Shown here: piece after piece, positions 36,457 through 44,872 of the stretch
How the letters are laid out: every line of letters begins with the position of its first letter
Numbering within the stretch: the stretch's first letter is position 1
Origin: Bacillus sp. MRMR6
Lineage (GTDB): Bacteria > Bacillota > Bacilli > Bacillales > Cytobacillaceae
Assembly: GCF_001940785.1 (NCBI RefSeq)
Contig: NZ_MSLS01000008.1
Coordinates: 113,325 to 177,324 of the forward strand
Direction of reading: 5' to 3'
Length of the DNA stretch: 64,000 bases
Position numbers and translations under genes: made by a program
Notes under the pieces: generated by a model
Told to the model about the DNA's origin: nothing
Database searches by the model: none
The model's input: only the letters and a program-made list of their open reading frames with translations

Positions 36457-37755
36457 TTGTTTTGTTATCAGTGTGAACAAACTCCAAATGGCGGTTGTAC
36501 TGTAGTAGGTGTTTGCGGTAAGGATGAGACGATTGCAAGTTTGCAAGATACGATTATTTTTGGATTAAAGGGGATAGCAGCATATCGTACCCATGCAAAT
36601 CAGCTGGGGTATACGGATGCGTTTGTCGATGCTACAACTCATGAAGCACTTTATTTGACCTTGACGAACTCTAACTTTAATGTTCAAGAACACATCAATA
36701 TGGCAATGAAAGTGGGCCAGGCAACTGTTCGTGTAATGGAAATGTTAGACGAGGCACATACAAAGCTACTAGGTATCCCTGAACCAATTCGAGTTAGTCA
36801 AAACAAAATTGAAGGTAAGTCAATCGTGGTTACAGGACATAATCTATTTGCTTTGGAAGAATTATTAAAGCAGACAGATGGTAAAGGCATTAATATCTAT
36901 ACCCATTCTGAAATGCTTCCGGCCCATGGCTACCCTGCATTGAAGAAATATCCTCATCTAAAAGGGAATATTGGAAAGGCTTGGTATGATCAACGCAGAT
37001 TGTTTGAGAAGTTTCCAGGTGCCATTCTAGCGACAACAAACTGTGTTATGCCGATTAAAGGAACATACGCTGACAGAATGTTCACTTATGAAGTGGCAGG
37101 TCTAGAAAACGTTGAAAAAATAATCAATGATGACTTTTCCCCAATAATTGAAAGAGCCTTACAATTACCAGAAGCTAATATTCATTCAGATGAGACATTG
37201 CTTACAGGCTTTCACCATGAAACGGTTCTGGGATTAGCACCAGAGGTAATTGAAGCAGTTAAGGCTGGAAAAATTAAGCGTTTCTTTGTTATTGCGGGAT
37301 GTGATGCGCCAGGAAAAGGTGGAGATTATTACCGTGAACTTGCAACATCTTTACCACCAGAAGCTGTGATTTTGACCACTTCTTGCGGGAAATTCCGTTT
37401 TAATGATGTTGATTACGGTGTAGTGCCTGGTACAAACATTCCTCGCTACATAGACTTAGGACAGTGTAATAATTCGGGGTCTACAGTCAAGATTGCTATG
37501 GCACTTGCTGAAGCATTTGGCTGCGAAATTAATGAACTCCCAGTTAGTATCGTGTTATCATGGTTCGAACAAAAGGCAGTTGCTATTCTACTAGGATTGT
37601 TTAGTCTAGGAATAAAGGATATTCGAATTGGCCCAAAACCCCCAGAATTCATTTCAGAAGGTGTGTTACAAGTTCTTCAAGATACTTTTAATCTAAAGTT
37701 GATCGGAACAGCACAAGAGGATATGGCAGATATGCTAAATCTGGCTACCGTCTAA
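36457..37755 (+). CDS. hcp: hybrid cluster protein (hydroxylamine/NO-related reductase), short form
   Basis: A 432-residue Hcp starting from TTG 36457, 8 bases after AGGAGAGG. The N-terminal cluster ligands are Cys3, Cys6, Cys14 and Cys20 (C-x2-C-x7-C-x5-C). Hybrid-cluster ligands are all recognisable: GHNLFALEELL, TTNCVMP, IAGCDAPGKGG (persulphide Cys), TTSCGKFRF, DLGQCNNS and WFEQKAV. Family members of ~550 residues have an extra helical insert after the first cysteines; it is missing here, as in class III Hcps. It likely acts in hypoxic nitrosative stress. An upstream extension of the frame has no ribosome site. Confidence 0.93.
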   Translation: MFCYQCEQTPNGGCTVVGVCGKDETIASLQDTIIFGLKGIAAYRTHANQLGYTDAFVDATTHEALYLTLTNSNFNVQEHINMAMKVGQATVRVMEMLDEAHTKLLGIPEPIRVSQNKIEGKSIVVTGHNLFALEELLKQTDGKGINIYTHSEMLPAHGYPALKKYPHLKGNIGKAWYDQRRLFEKFPGAILATTNCVMPIKGTYADRMFTYEVAGLENVEKIINDDFSPIIERALQLPEANIHSDETLLTGFHHETVLGLAPEVIEAVKAGKIKRFFVIAGCDAPGKGGDYYRELATSLPPEAVILTTSCGKFRFNDVDYGVVPGTNIPRYIDLGQCNNSGSTVKIAMALAEAFGCEINELPVSIVLSWFEQKAVAILLGLFSLGIKDIRIGPKPPEFISEGVLQVLQDTFNLKLIGTAQEDMADMLNLATV

Positions 37756-37804
37756 TATAGTAATCAAAACCCGCGGTATGCAAAATAAAGGTTTACTTTA
37801 GAGG

Positions 37805-37922
37805 TGCAAACAGCTATATGAAAATGGAAAGCCACGCAAAGACATTCGAGAATATGAGTTAACCCCTTCTTCACTTGATTAGTGGATTAATCAAAGTAGG
37901 AACTCTGATTCTTTCAAAAAAA
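37805..37922 (+). pseudogene. remnant of an IS3-family transposase OrfA
   Basis: The frame reads KQLYENGKPRKDIREYELTP then SSLD, a stop (TAG 37880-37882), WINQSRNSDSFKK. This is the N-terminal helix-turn-helix region of IS3-group OrfA proteins (typical LYENGKPRKDI..EYELTPSALDKWI). There is no ribosome site, no start, and the rest of the transposase is absent, so it is a dead fragment. It marks past insertion in the gap after hcp. Confidence 0.7.
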
Positions 37923-37976
37923 GCCGTATCCACGGCTTAACGGGTTCGGTTTTCGATTGCATAGAACACTAATTAG

Positions 37977-38010
37977 CAGTCCAATTCGCAACGGAATTGG
38001 ACTGTTTTTT
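37977..38010 (+). terminator. strong terminator in the gap after hcp
   Basis: CAGTCCAATTC / GAATTGGACTG (11 bp) around GCAACG, followed by seven T. A smaller hairpin, AAGCCGT/ACGGCTT, is at 37921-37938. Confidence 0.8.
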
Positions 38011-38370
38011 TGTATTGATATAAAAGGTTTTTTGGAAATTGAAGACGATAGGACGATCATTCACCCACTTTTAATAGATTGACAGAAATTTTTGTCAATC
38101 TACGAATTCCTTTGTTAAAACTGATACTAATTGACGTGCTCATAAAATTCAAGGCACTGTTAAAGGTTATTGTTGTTTTTTGCACTTGTTAATTGGAGGA
38201 AATCAACAATCAAGTTTAACAGCGACAAATTTAAAAGAAGGTGTATTGGATATTTTGTTAAAATTTAGTAAGAACTTAATCCGCTATCAAGGAAGTAATG
38301 TAATAATAAAAGGTGAGTAATAATCGTTTCATATCTAAATAAAATTAGATGAAGGGAGAAGAATTAAAAT
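38010..38370. other. gene-poor gap upstream of the alpha/beta hydrolase
   Basis: No convincing gene. It holds an inverted repeat GATTGACA ... TGTCAATC near 38080-38103 and an open stretch of about 60 codons, without a usable start, ending KNLIRYQGSNVIIKGE at the stop 38318-38320, which may be a gene relic. AT-rich, and next to the transposase remnant, so probably a worn insertion site. Confidence 0.4.
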
Positions 38371-39345
38371 ATGTTTAGCAGAAAAACAAAAAAGATTAAT
38401 AGTAAATATAAGTCAATCTCAGTATTAGAAAATGTAATTATTGGTGGACTTAATCAATCAATACTAATTAGGGGAGAAAATGTAAATAATCCACTAATGT
38501 TATTTTTGCACGGAGGACCAGGTACAGCACAAATTGGGTTTGCTCCAAAATTTCAAAGTAATTTAGAAAAAAATTTCACTGTTATCAATTGGGACCAAAG
38601 AGGAGCAGGATTATCGTACACTAAAAATATCAGAAAAGAAGACCTTACGATTGAAAATATGGTTAACGATACAGTTGAATTAGTAACATATCTTTTAGGA
38701 CGGTTTAATCAAGAAAAAATATTTTTAGTTGGTCACTCTTGGGGGACGGTTCTTGGTATATTAACGGTAAAAAAAGTACCAGAATTAATTCATGCCTACA
38801 TAGGTATTGGTCAAGTTGTAAATATGAAAGACGGCGAGAAAATCTCCTATGATTATACTTTACGTAAAGCAAACGACTTGAAAAATAAAAAAGCACTAAA
38901 AGAATTAAGCGAAGTTGAGTTTAATCCAAATGATTTAAATTATTTAGACATTCAAAGAAAGTGGTTAACAAAGTTTGGAGGCTCTTTTGTTGGTGTAACT
39001 ATGTATAATCTGATTTATTCTAATATGTTATTTGCAACAGAATATACAATAATAGATTGGATGAGTTACATGAGATCTGGAAAATTTTCATTGGATGCTT
39101 TATGGCAAGAGCTAGTGAAACTAAACTTCTTAGAAACAATTACAGAATTAGAGGTTCCTGTATGGTTTTTAGTTGGTAAATATGATTATCAAACTCCTTT
39201 TCAATTGGTGGAACAATACTTTAATACTTTGGAATGTTCCAAAAAAGAACTGGTTTGGTTTGAAAACTCAGGACATCTTCTAAATTATGAAGAAACTGAT
39301 AAATTCAATGAAGTATGCTTGAAAATAAAGGAATTTTGTATATAA
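38371..39345 (+). CDS. alpha/beta hydrolase, proline iminopeptidase-like
   Basis: A 324-residue cytosolic hydrolase. HGGPG (residues 47-51, oxyanion hole), WDQRGAGLS, GHSWGT with nucleophile Ser123, Asp272 in GKYDYQTP and His302 in SGHLLNYEE complete a catalytic triad. These are the motifs of prolyl iminopeptidase relatives, but the cap domain is not diagnostic, so substrate is open. AGGGAGAAG precedes the ATG. Noticeably AT- and Lys/Asn-rich compared with neighbours and set between an IS relic and a regulator gene, so horizontal acquisition is plausible. Confidence 0.85.
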   Translation: MFSRKTKKINSKYKSISVLENVIIGGLNQSILIRGENVNNPLMLFLHGGPGTAQIGFAPKFQSNLEKNFTVINWDQRGAGLSYTKNIRKEDLTIENMVNDTVELVTYLLGRFNQEKIFLVGHSWGTVLGILTVKKVPELIHAYIGIGQVVNMKDGEKISYDYTLRKANDLKNKKALKELSEVEFNPNDLNYLDIQRKWLTKFGGSFVGVTMYNLIYSNMLFATEYTIIDWMSYMRSGKFSLDALWQELVKLNFLETITELEVPVWFLVGKYDYQTPFQLVEQYFNTLECSKKELVWFENSGHLLNYEETDKFNEVCLKIKEFCI

Positions 39346-39397
39346 TTTAGATTTTTATTGTGTTAATTGGTGCTTTAGTGAAAAAAGAAACGACAAG

Positions 39398-39434
39398 AAA
39401 GGCTTAAAGATATTTTTTCATCTCTAAGCCTTTT
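39398..39434. terminator. terminator between the hydrolase and the Crp/Fnr gene
   Basis: AAAGGCTTA-AGAT / ATCT-TAAGCCTTTT stem with an ATTTTTTC loop between converging genes. Confidence 0.7.
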
Positions 39435-39549
39435 GAATGTCAGATATACTGTGAATGGTGATGTGAAATTTATGGTGATTTGCTATGTGAATTACCGTTT
39501 TGCACCTCATTAGTAAACCATTATATGCAAAAGTTGCGGGTTTTTATTA

Positions 39550-40248
39550 CTATAGTAAATGTATCTCTTCAAGTAAGACATCTATGTCTAAAATCATATT
39601 ACCTGAATCATCTACTTCGATGATTTCGTCTTTTTTCATTTTTGTCAGTGTTCTACTAATCGTTTCACGGGTAGTTCCAATCATATTTGCAAGATCTTTA
39701 TTTGTAAATTCTGATTTGAGCAGGATGGTTCCATCTGCTGATTCTTTCCCGTGCTTCTGTCCAAGCCGGATTAAAAGTTTAACAATCTGTTCATATGTAT
39801 TGTTAAGGATCTGTTCTTCGAGACGATTTTGTAAATCAACAATCTTCTCACCCAGGACTTTAAACACTTTTATACATAGATTGGGATTCTCAATTAGAAC
39901 TCCCTCGAATTTAGAAATCGGAACGGCTATAAGTGTAGATGGCTCAAGGACTTCTGCATATGCTGGATATTCTCCTTTTCTAAAGAATCCAACATGAGGG
40001 AACATCTCACCTTTTTTTGCAATAGCAACAATCTGCTCTTTTCCATTTATATCACTTTTATATATCTTTATCTTTCCATCATATATAAAATAAACGTTTT
40101 CTAGCGGATCACCTTGTAAAAAAACATGACTCTGTTTTTTCCATTCTCTCGTTATCGAGATATCTGCAATCTTTCCTAATTCATAGTTATCTAAGTCTCT
40201 AAATAGAGTGAATTCAGAAAGCACTTTCTTAATCTCTTCCATCCTCAT
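39550..40248 (-). CDS. Crp/Fnr family transcription regulator
   Basis: A 232-residue regulator: cyclic-nucleotide-binding-like beta barrel (residues ~15-125: VFLQGDPLENVYFIYDGKIKIY, GEMFPHVGFF), dimer helix, and a Crp-type helix-turn-helix (FTNKDLANMIGTTRETISRTLTKMK). The recognition helix ETISRTL is of the kind that reads TGTGA half-sites. The C-terminal cysteine cluster that carries the Fe-S centre in Bacillus Fnr is absent, so its signal is unknown. ATG 40248 is 6 bases after GGCGGAG; an in-frame GTG at 40266 is possible. It may control hcp. Confidence 0.88.
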   Translation of the reverse strand: MRMEEIKKVLSEFTLFRDLDNYELGKIADISITREWKKQSHVFLQGDPLENVYFIYDGKIKIYKSDINGKEQIVAIAKKGEMFPHVGFFRKGEYPAYAEVLEPSTLIAVPISKFEGVLIENPNLCIKVFKVLGEKIVDLQNRLEEQILNNTYEQIVKLLIRLGQKHGKESADGTILLKSEFTNKDLANMIGTTRETISRTLTKMKKDEIIEVDDSGNMILDIDVLLEEIHLL

Positions 40249-40437
40249 TTCATTCTCCGCCTCCACAGACTAAATAAAAATGCCTTATTCTATTGTAACA
40301 GAATAACGTTTATCTTATCATTTGTTTTTCTAGTTAAACTAGTTAAATATTCTTAACAAAATTTTCCTATTAGAATTTTATCGATTATACTTTTTATCCG
40401 AACGTTCATTCGCTAGAATAGAGTTGAGGTGAGACCC

Positions 40438-42729
40438 ATGAAATTAAAGAAAAATCTGCAGAATATTCTGGCAGACTTAAAAATAAATGAAAAGTTTAAT
40501 GAAAATATTGTAGATTGGAAGACAATAGATGCGAAGGAAGCCCAAACTGTAGGTTTGCCAGATGATTTACACCCAGCTATTAAAACTTCCCTTCAAAGCA
40601 GGGGAATTGACAAACTTTATACCCACCAATCATCGGCATATAAAGAGATTATGAAGGGGAATAGTATCGTTGCAGTCACTCCCACTGCTTCTGGAAAAAC
40701 CCTTTGTTATAATCTTCCTATTCTTCAATCCATCCTATTAAACTCTAGCTCAAGGGCACTTTATATGTTTCCAACTAAGGCACTCGCCCAGGACCAAAAA
40801 AGTGAGATAAATGAAATCATCCAGGCAGCTGGGGTGGATATTAATAGTTATACATATGATGGCGATACACCTGCGAACATCCGCCAAAAGGTACGAAAAG
40901 CGGGACATGTTGTGATAACGAATCCAGATATGCTTCACTCTGCTATTCTGCCCCATCATACAAAATGGGTTTCTCTCTTTGAAAACCTAAATTTTGTTGT
41001 AATAGATGAACTTCATACCTATCGAGGTGTTTTTGGAAGTCATGTAGCCAATGTTATTCGCCGTTTAAAACGGATTTGTCATTATTATGGCAGCAATCCA
41101 ATTTTTATTTGTACATCTGCTACCATTGCAAATCCACTTGAACTGGCGGAAGCATTGACCGAGGAAAAAATGCAGCTGATTGATAATAATGGAGCCCCAA
41201 GCGGAAAGAAACATTTTCTGTTTTATAATCCGCCAATTGTAAATAAACCCTTGAACATCAGGAGAAGTGCGACCCTTGAGGTTAGGAAAATTGCTGGTGA
41301 ACTTTTAAAAAATAAAATTCAAACCATTGTATTTGCCAGGAGTAGAGTTCGTGTTGAAATTATCTTAACCTACCTGCAGGAACTGGTGAAAAATCAGTTA
41401 GGTTCAAAATCGATAATGGGTTATCGAGGCGGGTATCTGCCAACAGAAAGGAGGAAGATTGAGAAAGGTCTTCGTTCGGGTGAAATTTATGGAGTTGTCA
41501 GTACTAATGCACTCGAACTTGGCGTAGACATTGGCCAGTTACAGGTATGTATTATGACAGGATATCCCGGCACGATTTCGAGTGCATGGCAGCAGGCAGG
41601 GAGAGCGGGGAGGAGACATGGGGAAGCTCTTGTCATCATGGTGGCAAGCTCGAGTCCGCTTGATCAATACATTATCCAGAATCCTGAATATTTTTTTAAT
41701 AAAAGTCCTGAAACCGCGAGAATAAATCCAGATAATCTAATCATCTTAATTGACCATATGAAGTGTGCTGCTTATGAGCTGCCGTTTAAAGCTGGTGAGG
41801 AATTTGGCAATGTCGGTACGGAAGAATTACTAGAATACTTAACAGAAGAGCGGATTCTTTACCAGAATGGAGAAAAATGGTTTTGGATGAATGACTCATT
41901 CCCGGCGCATAACATCAGCTTGCGCTCGGCTTCCCAGGAAAATGTTATTATTGTCGACCAGTCAGATGTCGCAAATGTTAAAGTAATTGGTGAAATGGAC
42001 CGTTTCTCAGCGATGACACTTCTTCATGACGAAGCTATTTATTTGCATCAAGGAAGACAGTTCCAAGTAGAAAAGTTAGATTGGGATGAGAAAAAGGCAT
42101 TTGTTCGTGAAGTTGATGTTGATTATTTTACTGATGCAAATCTAGCGGTTCAATTAAAAGTGCTGGAAGTTGATAAACTAAATCAGCATGATGAAGTAGA
42201 GACAGGTTACGGTGATGTAAGTGTTCGGGCAATGGCAACTATTTTCAAAAAGATTAAATTTGAAACGCATGAAAATATAGGGTCAGGGCCAATTTACCTT
42301 CCAGAGGAGGAACTTCACACTAATGCCTCGTGGATATCGTTAAAGGATTCATTTGTAAAGATGGGGAATGAAAGGTTAGAACAAGGACTAGTAAGTGCTG
42401 CACATGCACTAAATCACATCGCCCCATTATTTGTAATGGCGGATCCCCAAGATATACATGTTATTCCACAAGTAAAAGCAGACCATAATGAAAAGCCAAC
42501 GATATTTTTTTATGACCGTTATCCCGGAGGAGTCGGTTTAAGTGAGAAGATTTATAGTGGAATGGATGAAGTATTTATGGAAACGAAAAAAATGATTTCA
42601 AACTGCTTATGTGAATCTGGATGTCCATCTTGCATTGGAACAGATACTATAAGTGAATTGGCAAAAAAAGATGCCTTAAACATTATTGATTCCTTCTTAT
42701 ACTCTTCCCAGGTGAAAAAGGAAGTGTAA
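40438..42729 (+). CDS. mrfA: DEAD/DEAH-box helicase MrfA (YprA)
   Basis: A 763-residue superfamily 2 helicase. TPTASGKTLCYNLP (Walker A), VIDELHTYRG (DExH), CTSATIANP, then STNALELGVDIGQL and QQAGRAGRRHG in the second RecA domain. The C-terminal DUF1998 region ends with a zinc-type four-cysteine set, NCLCESGCPSCIG. YprA/MrfA of B. subtilis acts with YprB/MrfB in repair of mitomycin C lesions independent of UvrA. ATG 40438 follows GAGGTGAG by 4 bases. Its stop overlaps the mrfB start (TAATG). Confidence 0.93.
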   Translation: MKLKKNLQNILADLKINEKFNENIVDWKTIDAKEAQTVGLPDDLHPAIKTSLQSRGIDKLYTHQSSAYKEIMKGNSIVAVTPTASGKTLCYNLPILQSILLNSSSRALYMFPTKALAQDQKSEINEIIQAAGVDINSYTYDGDTPANIRQKVRKAGHVVITNPDMLHSAILPHHTKWVSLFENLNFVVIDELHTYRGVFGSHVANVIRRLKRICHYYGSNPIFICTSATIANPLELAEALTEEKMQLIDNNGAPSGKKHFLFYNPPIVNKPLNIRRSATLEVRKIAGELLKNKIQTIVFARSRVRVEIILTYLQELVKNQLGSKSIMGYRGGYLPTERRKIEKGLRSGEIYGVVSTNALELGVDIGQLQVCIMTGYPGTISSAWQQAGRAGRRHGEALVIMVASSSPLDQYIIQNPEYFFNKSPETARINPDNLIILIDHMKCAAYELPFKAGEEFGNVGTEELLEYLTEERILYQNGEKWFWMNDSFPAHNISLRSASQENVIIVDQSDVANVKVIGEMDRFSAMTLLHDEAIYLHQGRQFQVEKLDWDEKKAFVREVDVDYFTDANLAVQLKVLEVDKLNQHDEVETGYGDVSVRAMATIFKKIKFETHENIGSGPIYLPEEELHTNASWISLKDSFVKMGNERLEQGLVSAAHALNHIAPLFVMADPQDIHVIPQVKADHNEKPTIFFYDRYPGGVGLSEKIYSGMDEVFMETKKMISNCLCESGCPSCIGTDTISELAKKDALNIIDSFLYSSQVKKEV

Positions 42730-43967
42730 TGATGTCCTTAAAAAATAAACTAAAACGACTAAAGTCACATATAACAGCGGAAGTTCAAAAGGAAGAACCA
42801 AATTATAAAGCTGTTGACTTTGAAGTCCCTTATCTGGACCTTTGGCGTGAGGAAAATGTGTTTCCATATTACTTTGATCAAAATTATTGTCTGATTCGTG
42901 AAGTGAAATACCCACTGAGTCAAAAGCATGGTCATTATTATTTTCAAGATTTTCTAACCGCCGTTAATCTATGGAATAACCTATCAATTAATCATCCGCT
43001 CTCAGCTTCCGGGCACAAAGCGGAGGAACTATTCTTTTTTGATACAGAAACTACCGGACTGGGAGGAGGAGTCGGGAACTCAATTTTTTTACTAGGCTAT
43101 GCCAGCGTAACAGGCACGCACCTAGTGTTAAGGCAGCATATTCTCCCAAATCCAGGCGCAGAGGTACCCTTATACCAAAGTTTTCTTGAGAAAGTGAACT
43201 ATAAAACACTTGTGACGTATAACGGAAAATCCTTTGATTGGCCGCAAGTAAAAACTAGGCACACACTTGTCCGCGATCATGTCCCAAAGCTCCCAGCATT
43301 TGGTCATTTTGACTTATTTCATGCAGCTAGGAGGCTTTGGAAACATAAACTTGACCGCATTAAGTTAGCTGTTGTTGAAAAAGAGATATTAGGTGTCGAG
43401 AGAATTGACGATATCCCAGGCTATTTAGCCCCGATGATTTACTTTGATTTCATCGAAAGCAAAAAGCCTGATGGGATGCTGGGTATTATTAAGCACAATG
43501 AAATCGACATCCTATCGCTTGTAACACTCTATACACATTTAACCTTTCAATTATGCGGTCAGGATAATAGTCAAACTCGAAAGGAATCCTTTGAAGTCGG
43601 GAGATGGTATGCATCGCTTGGGGAAAAGAGAGAAGCAAAAAAGATTTTGACTAAACTTGCAGTTGGTAATGATAAAACTTCCTTACAGGCCAAACTGGCA
43701 TTAGCCTATCAGTTAAAAAAAGATGCAAATTGGGATAAAAGTTTATCCCTATTTATAGAAGTGGCCGAAGCTGGAAAAGAAACATGCTGCCAGGAAGCAT
43801 GTATCGAAGCTGCGAAATTCTTTGAACATAAACTAAAGGATTACAAACTAGCTTTATGGTATTCACAGAAAGCAATCGAAATAACCGAAAATCCAGCAGC
43901 AAAAGTTCTAAATCAATTAGAAACAAGAAGAGGAAGATTAGAGAAGAAAATAGCTAAATACTTGTAA
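42729..43967 (+). CDS. mrfB: DnaQ-like exonuclease MrfB (YprB) with TPR tail
   Basis: A 412-residue protein: ribonuclease-H-like exonuclease core with FFFDTETTGLGGG (DxE), TYNGKSFDWPQV and KHNEIDILSL (His...Asp), the DEDDh set, followed from about residue 290 by TPR-like helices (FEVGRWYASLGEKREAKKIL, KLALWYSQKAIEI). Partner of MrfA in mitomycin repair. The ATG overlaps the mrfA stop, so the two are coupled. Confidence 0.92.
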   Translation: MMSLKNKLKRLKSHITAEVQKEEPNYKAVDFEVPYLDLWREENVFPYYFDQNYCLIREVKYPLSQKHGHYYFQDFLTAVNLWNNLSINHPLSASGHKAEELFFFDTETTGLGGGVGNSIFLLGYASVTGTHLVLRQHILPNPGAEVPLYQSFLEKVNYKTLVTYNGKSFDWPQVKTRHTLVRDHVPKLPAFGHFDLFHAARRLWKHKLDRIKLAVVEKEILGVERIDDIPGYLAPMIYFDFIESKKPDGMLGIIKHNEIDILSLVTLYTHLTFQLCGQDNSQTRKESFEVGRWYASLGEKREAKKILTKLAVGNDKTSLQAKLALAYQLKKDANWDKSLSLFIEVAEAGKETCCQEACIEAAKFFEHKLKDYKLALWYSQKAIEITENPAAKVLNQLETRRGRLEKKIAKYL

Positions 43968-44088
43968 CAAAAATTTCACATTTCATTATGACATAAAAAG
44001 GATATTTCATATTGTTTCTTATAGTTGAAGCATGTACAATAGTTTACTGTGAGTAAAAAACGACTATTAGAAAATATGGGGTGGAATT

Positions 44089-44184
44089 ATGTACAAAGCA
44101 ATCTTATATTTGTTTTTTGTTGTCGTTTGTCTGACTGCAGTTGTTTTTTCGAGCTTAAAAGATAACTTTTATTCAATGCTTTAA
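44089..44184 (+). CDS. 31-residue single-helix membrane peptide
   Basis: MYKAILYLFFVVVCLTAVVF, then SSLKDNFYSML: a single hydrophobic helix with a short charged end. GGGGTGG stands 6 bases before the ATG, a good ribosome site. No family recognised. It lies alone between mrfB and the cotD-like gene. Confidence 0.5.
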   Translation: MYKAILYLFFVVVCLTAVVFSSLKDNFYSML

Positions 44185-44205
44185 AAAATAGGTATTTTCC
44201 TTAGT

Positions 44206-44233
44206 ACAAGAATTTATCTTCCAACATAGGCTG
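44206..44233 (+). promoter_or_regulatory. sigma-K-like promoter of the cotD-like gene
   Basis: ACA (44206-44208), exactly 16 bases, then CATAGGCTG (44225-44233) fits the mother-cell sigma-K pattern (mAC-N16-CATAnnnTA) with one weak position. The gene start is 45 bases downstream. B. subtilis cotD is a sigma-K gene. Confidence 0.5.
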
Positions 44234-44277
44234 TTAATGTAAACAGAAAACAGAAAATATTGAAGGGAGAGTTTATA

Positions 44278-44781
44278 TTGTATCTTGGAACTAATTTTGC
44301 ACCGCCAGTCATTCATCCGACTAAACATCTAGTTAACCATACTTTTTCATCAACGGTGGTTCCGCATATTCATCCAACACATACAACAACAATCAATCAT
44401 CATACGTTCCAGCATAAACATTATTGTCCACACTCTGCATCTACTGCACAAGAATGTTGCGAACAGCATATAGATTGCTGCTGCCCGGGGGGGCCAATGC
44501 CGGTTGCTGCACCTACAGCTGTTTCACCAGCGCAAAGCAATGCTTTACCTCCTGGACCAGGAATGATGGGACCAGGAATGGGACCAGGAATGATGGGACC
44601 GGGAATGGGACCAGGAATGATGGGACCGGGAATGGGACCAGGAATGATGGGACCGGGAATGGGACCAGGAATGATGGGACCGGGAATGGCACCAGGAATG
44701 ATGGGACCAGGAATGGCACCAGGAATGATGGGACCAGGAATGGCAGCTGGACCACGTCCGCCTCGACCACTCTGGGGTTAA
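44278..44781 (+). CDS. cotD: spore coat protein CotD-like with Gly-Pro-Met repeat tail
   Basis: About 167 residues. The N-terminal ~65 residues are CotD-like and His-rich: APPVIHPTKHLVNHTFSSTV, then VPHIHPTHTTTINHHTFQHK and HYCPHS, followed by a Cys cluster (QECCEQHIDCCCPGG). B. subtilis CotD ends there at 75 residues; this one has an extra Pro-Ala linker and seven copies of GPGMMGPGM, then RPPRPLWG. TTG 44278 with GGGAGAG 7 bases upstream is the likely start. It would be a late coat component; His and Cys suggest metal binding or cross-linking (inference). Lies before ypsA as in B. subtilis. Confidence 0.85.
   Translation: MYLGTNFAPPVIHPTKHLVNHTFSSTVVPHIHPTHTTTINHHTFQHKHYCPHSASTAQECCEQHIDCCCPGGPMPVAAPTAVSPAQSNALPPGPGMMGPGMGPGMMGPGMGPGMMGPGMGPGMMGPGMGPGMMGPGMAPGMMGPGMAPGMMGPGMAAGPRPPRPLWG
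44554..44742 (+). repeat. seven tandem 27-bp repeats in the cotD-like gene
   Basis: Seven head-to-tail units encoding GPGMMGPGM (the last two begin Ala instead of Gly). Units are nearly identical at DNA level, so copy number can change by slippage or recombination without a frameshift. Confidence 0.9.
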
Positions 44782-44786
44782 TCAAT

Positions 44787-44818
44787 AAAAACAAGGGCAA
44801 TTTTGCCCTTGTTTTTTC
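44787..44818 (+). terminator. terminator after the cotD-like gene
   Basis: AAAACAAGGGCAA / TTGCCCTTGTTTT, a 13-bp stem followed by T residues. Confidence 0.85.
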
Positions 44819-44872
44819 ATCGTTTTTTGATATGTTATAAAAAGAAAGATTTCATTCGCAAGGAGCAAAAAC

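Noticed and set aside
44554-44742. CRISPR-like array
   Set aside because: Units are directly adjacent 27-bp coding repeats with no spacers.
44424-44840. A 138-codon frame through the cotD repeat in another phase, rich in Asp-Gly-Thr-Arg-Asn
   Set aside because: It is a by-product of the 27-bp repeat; the CotD frame has family similarity, a ribosome site and a promoter.
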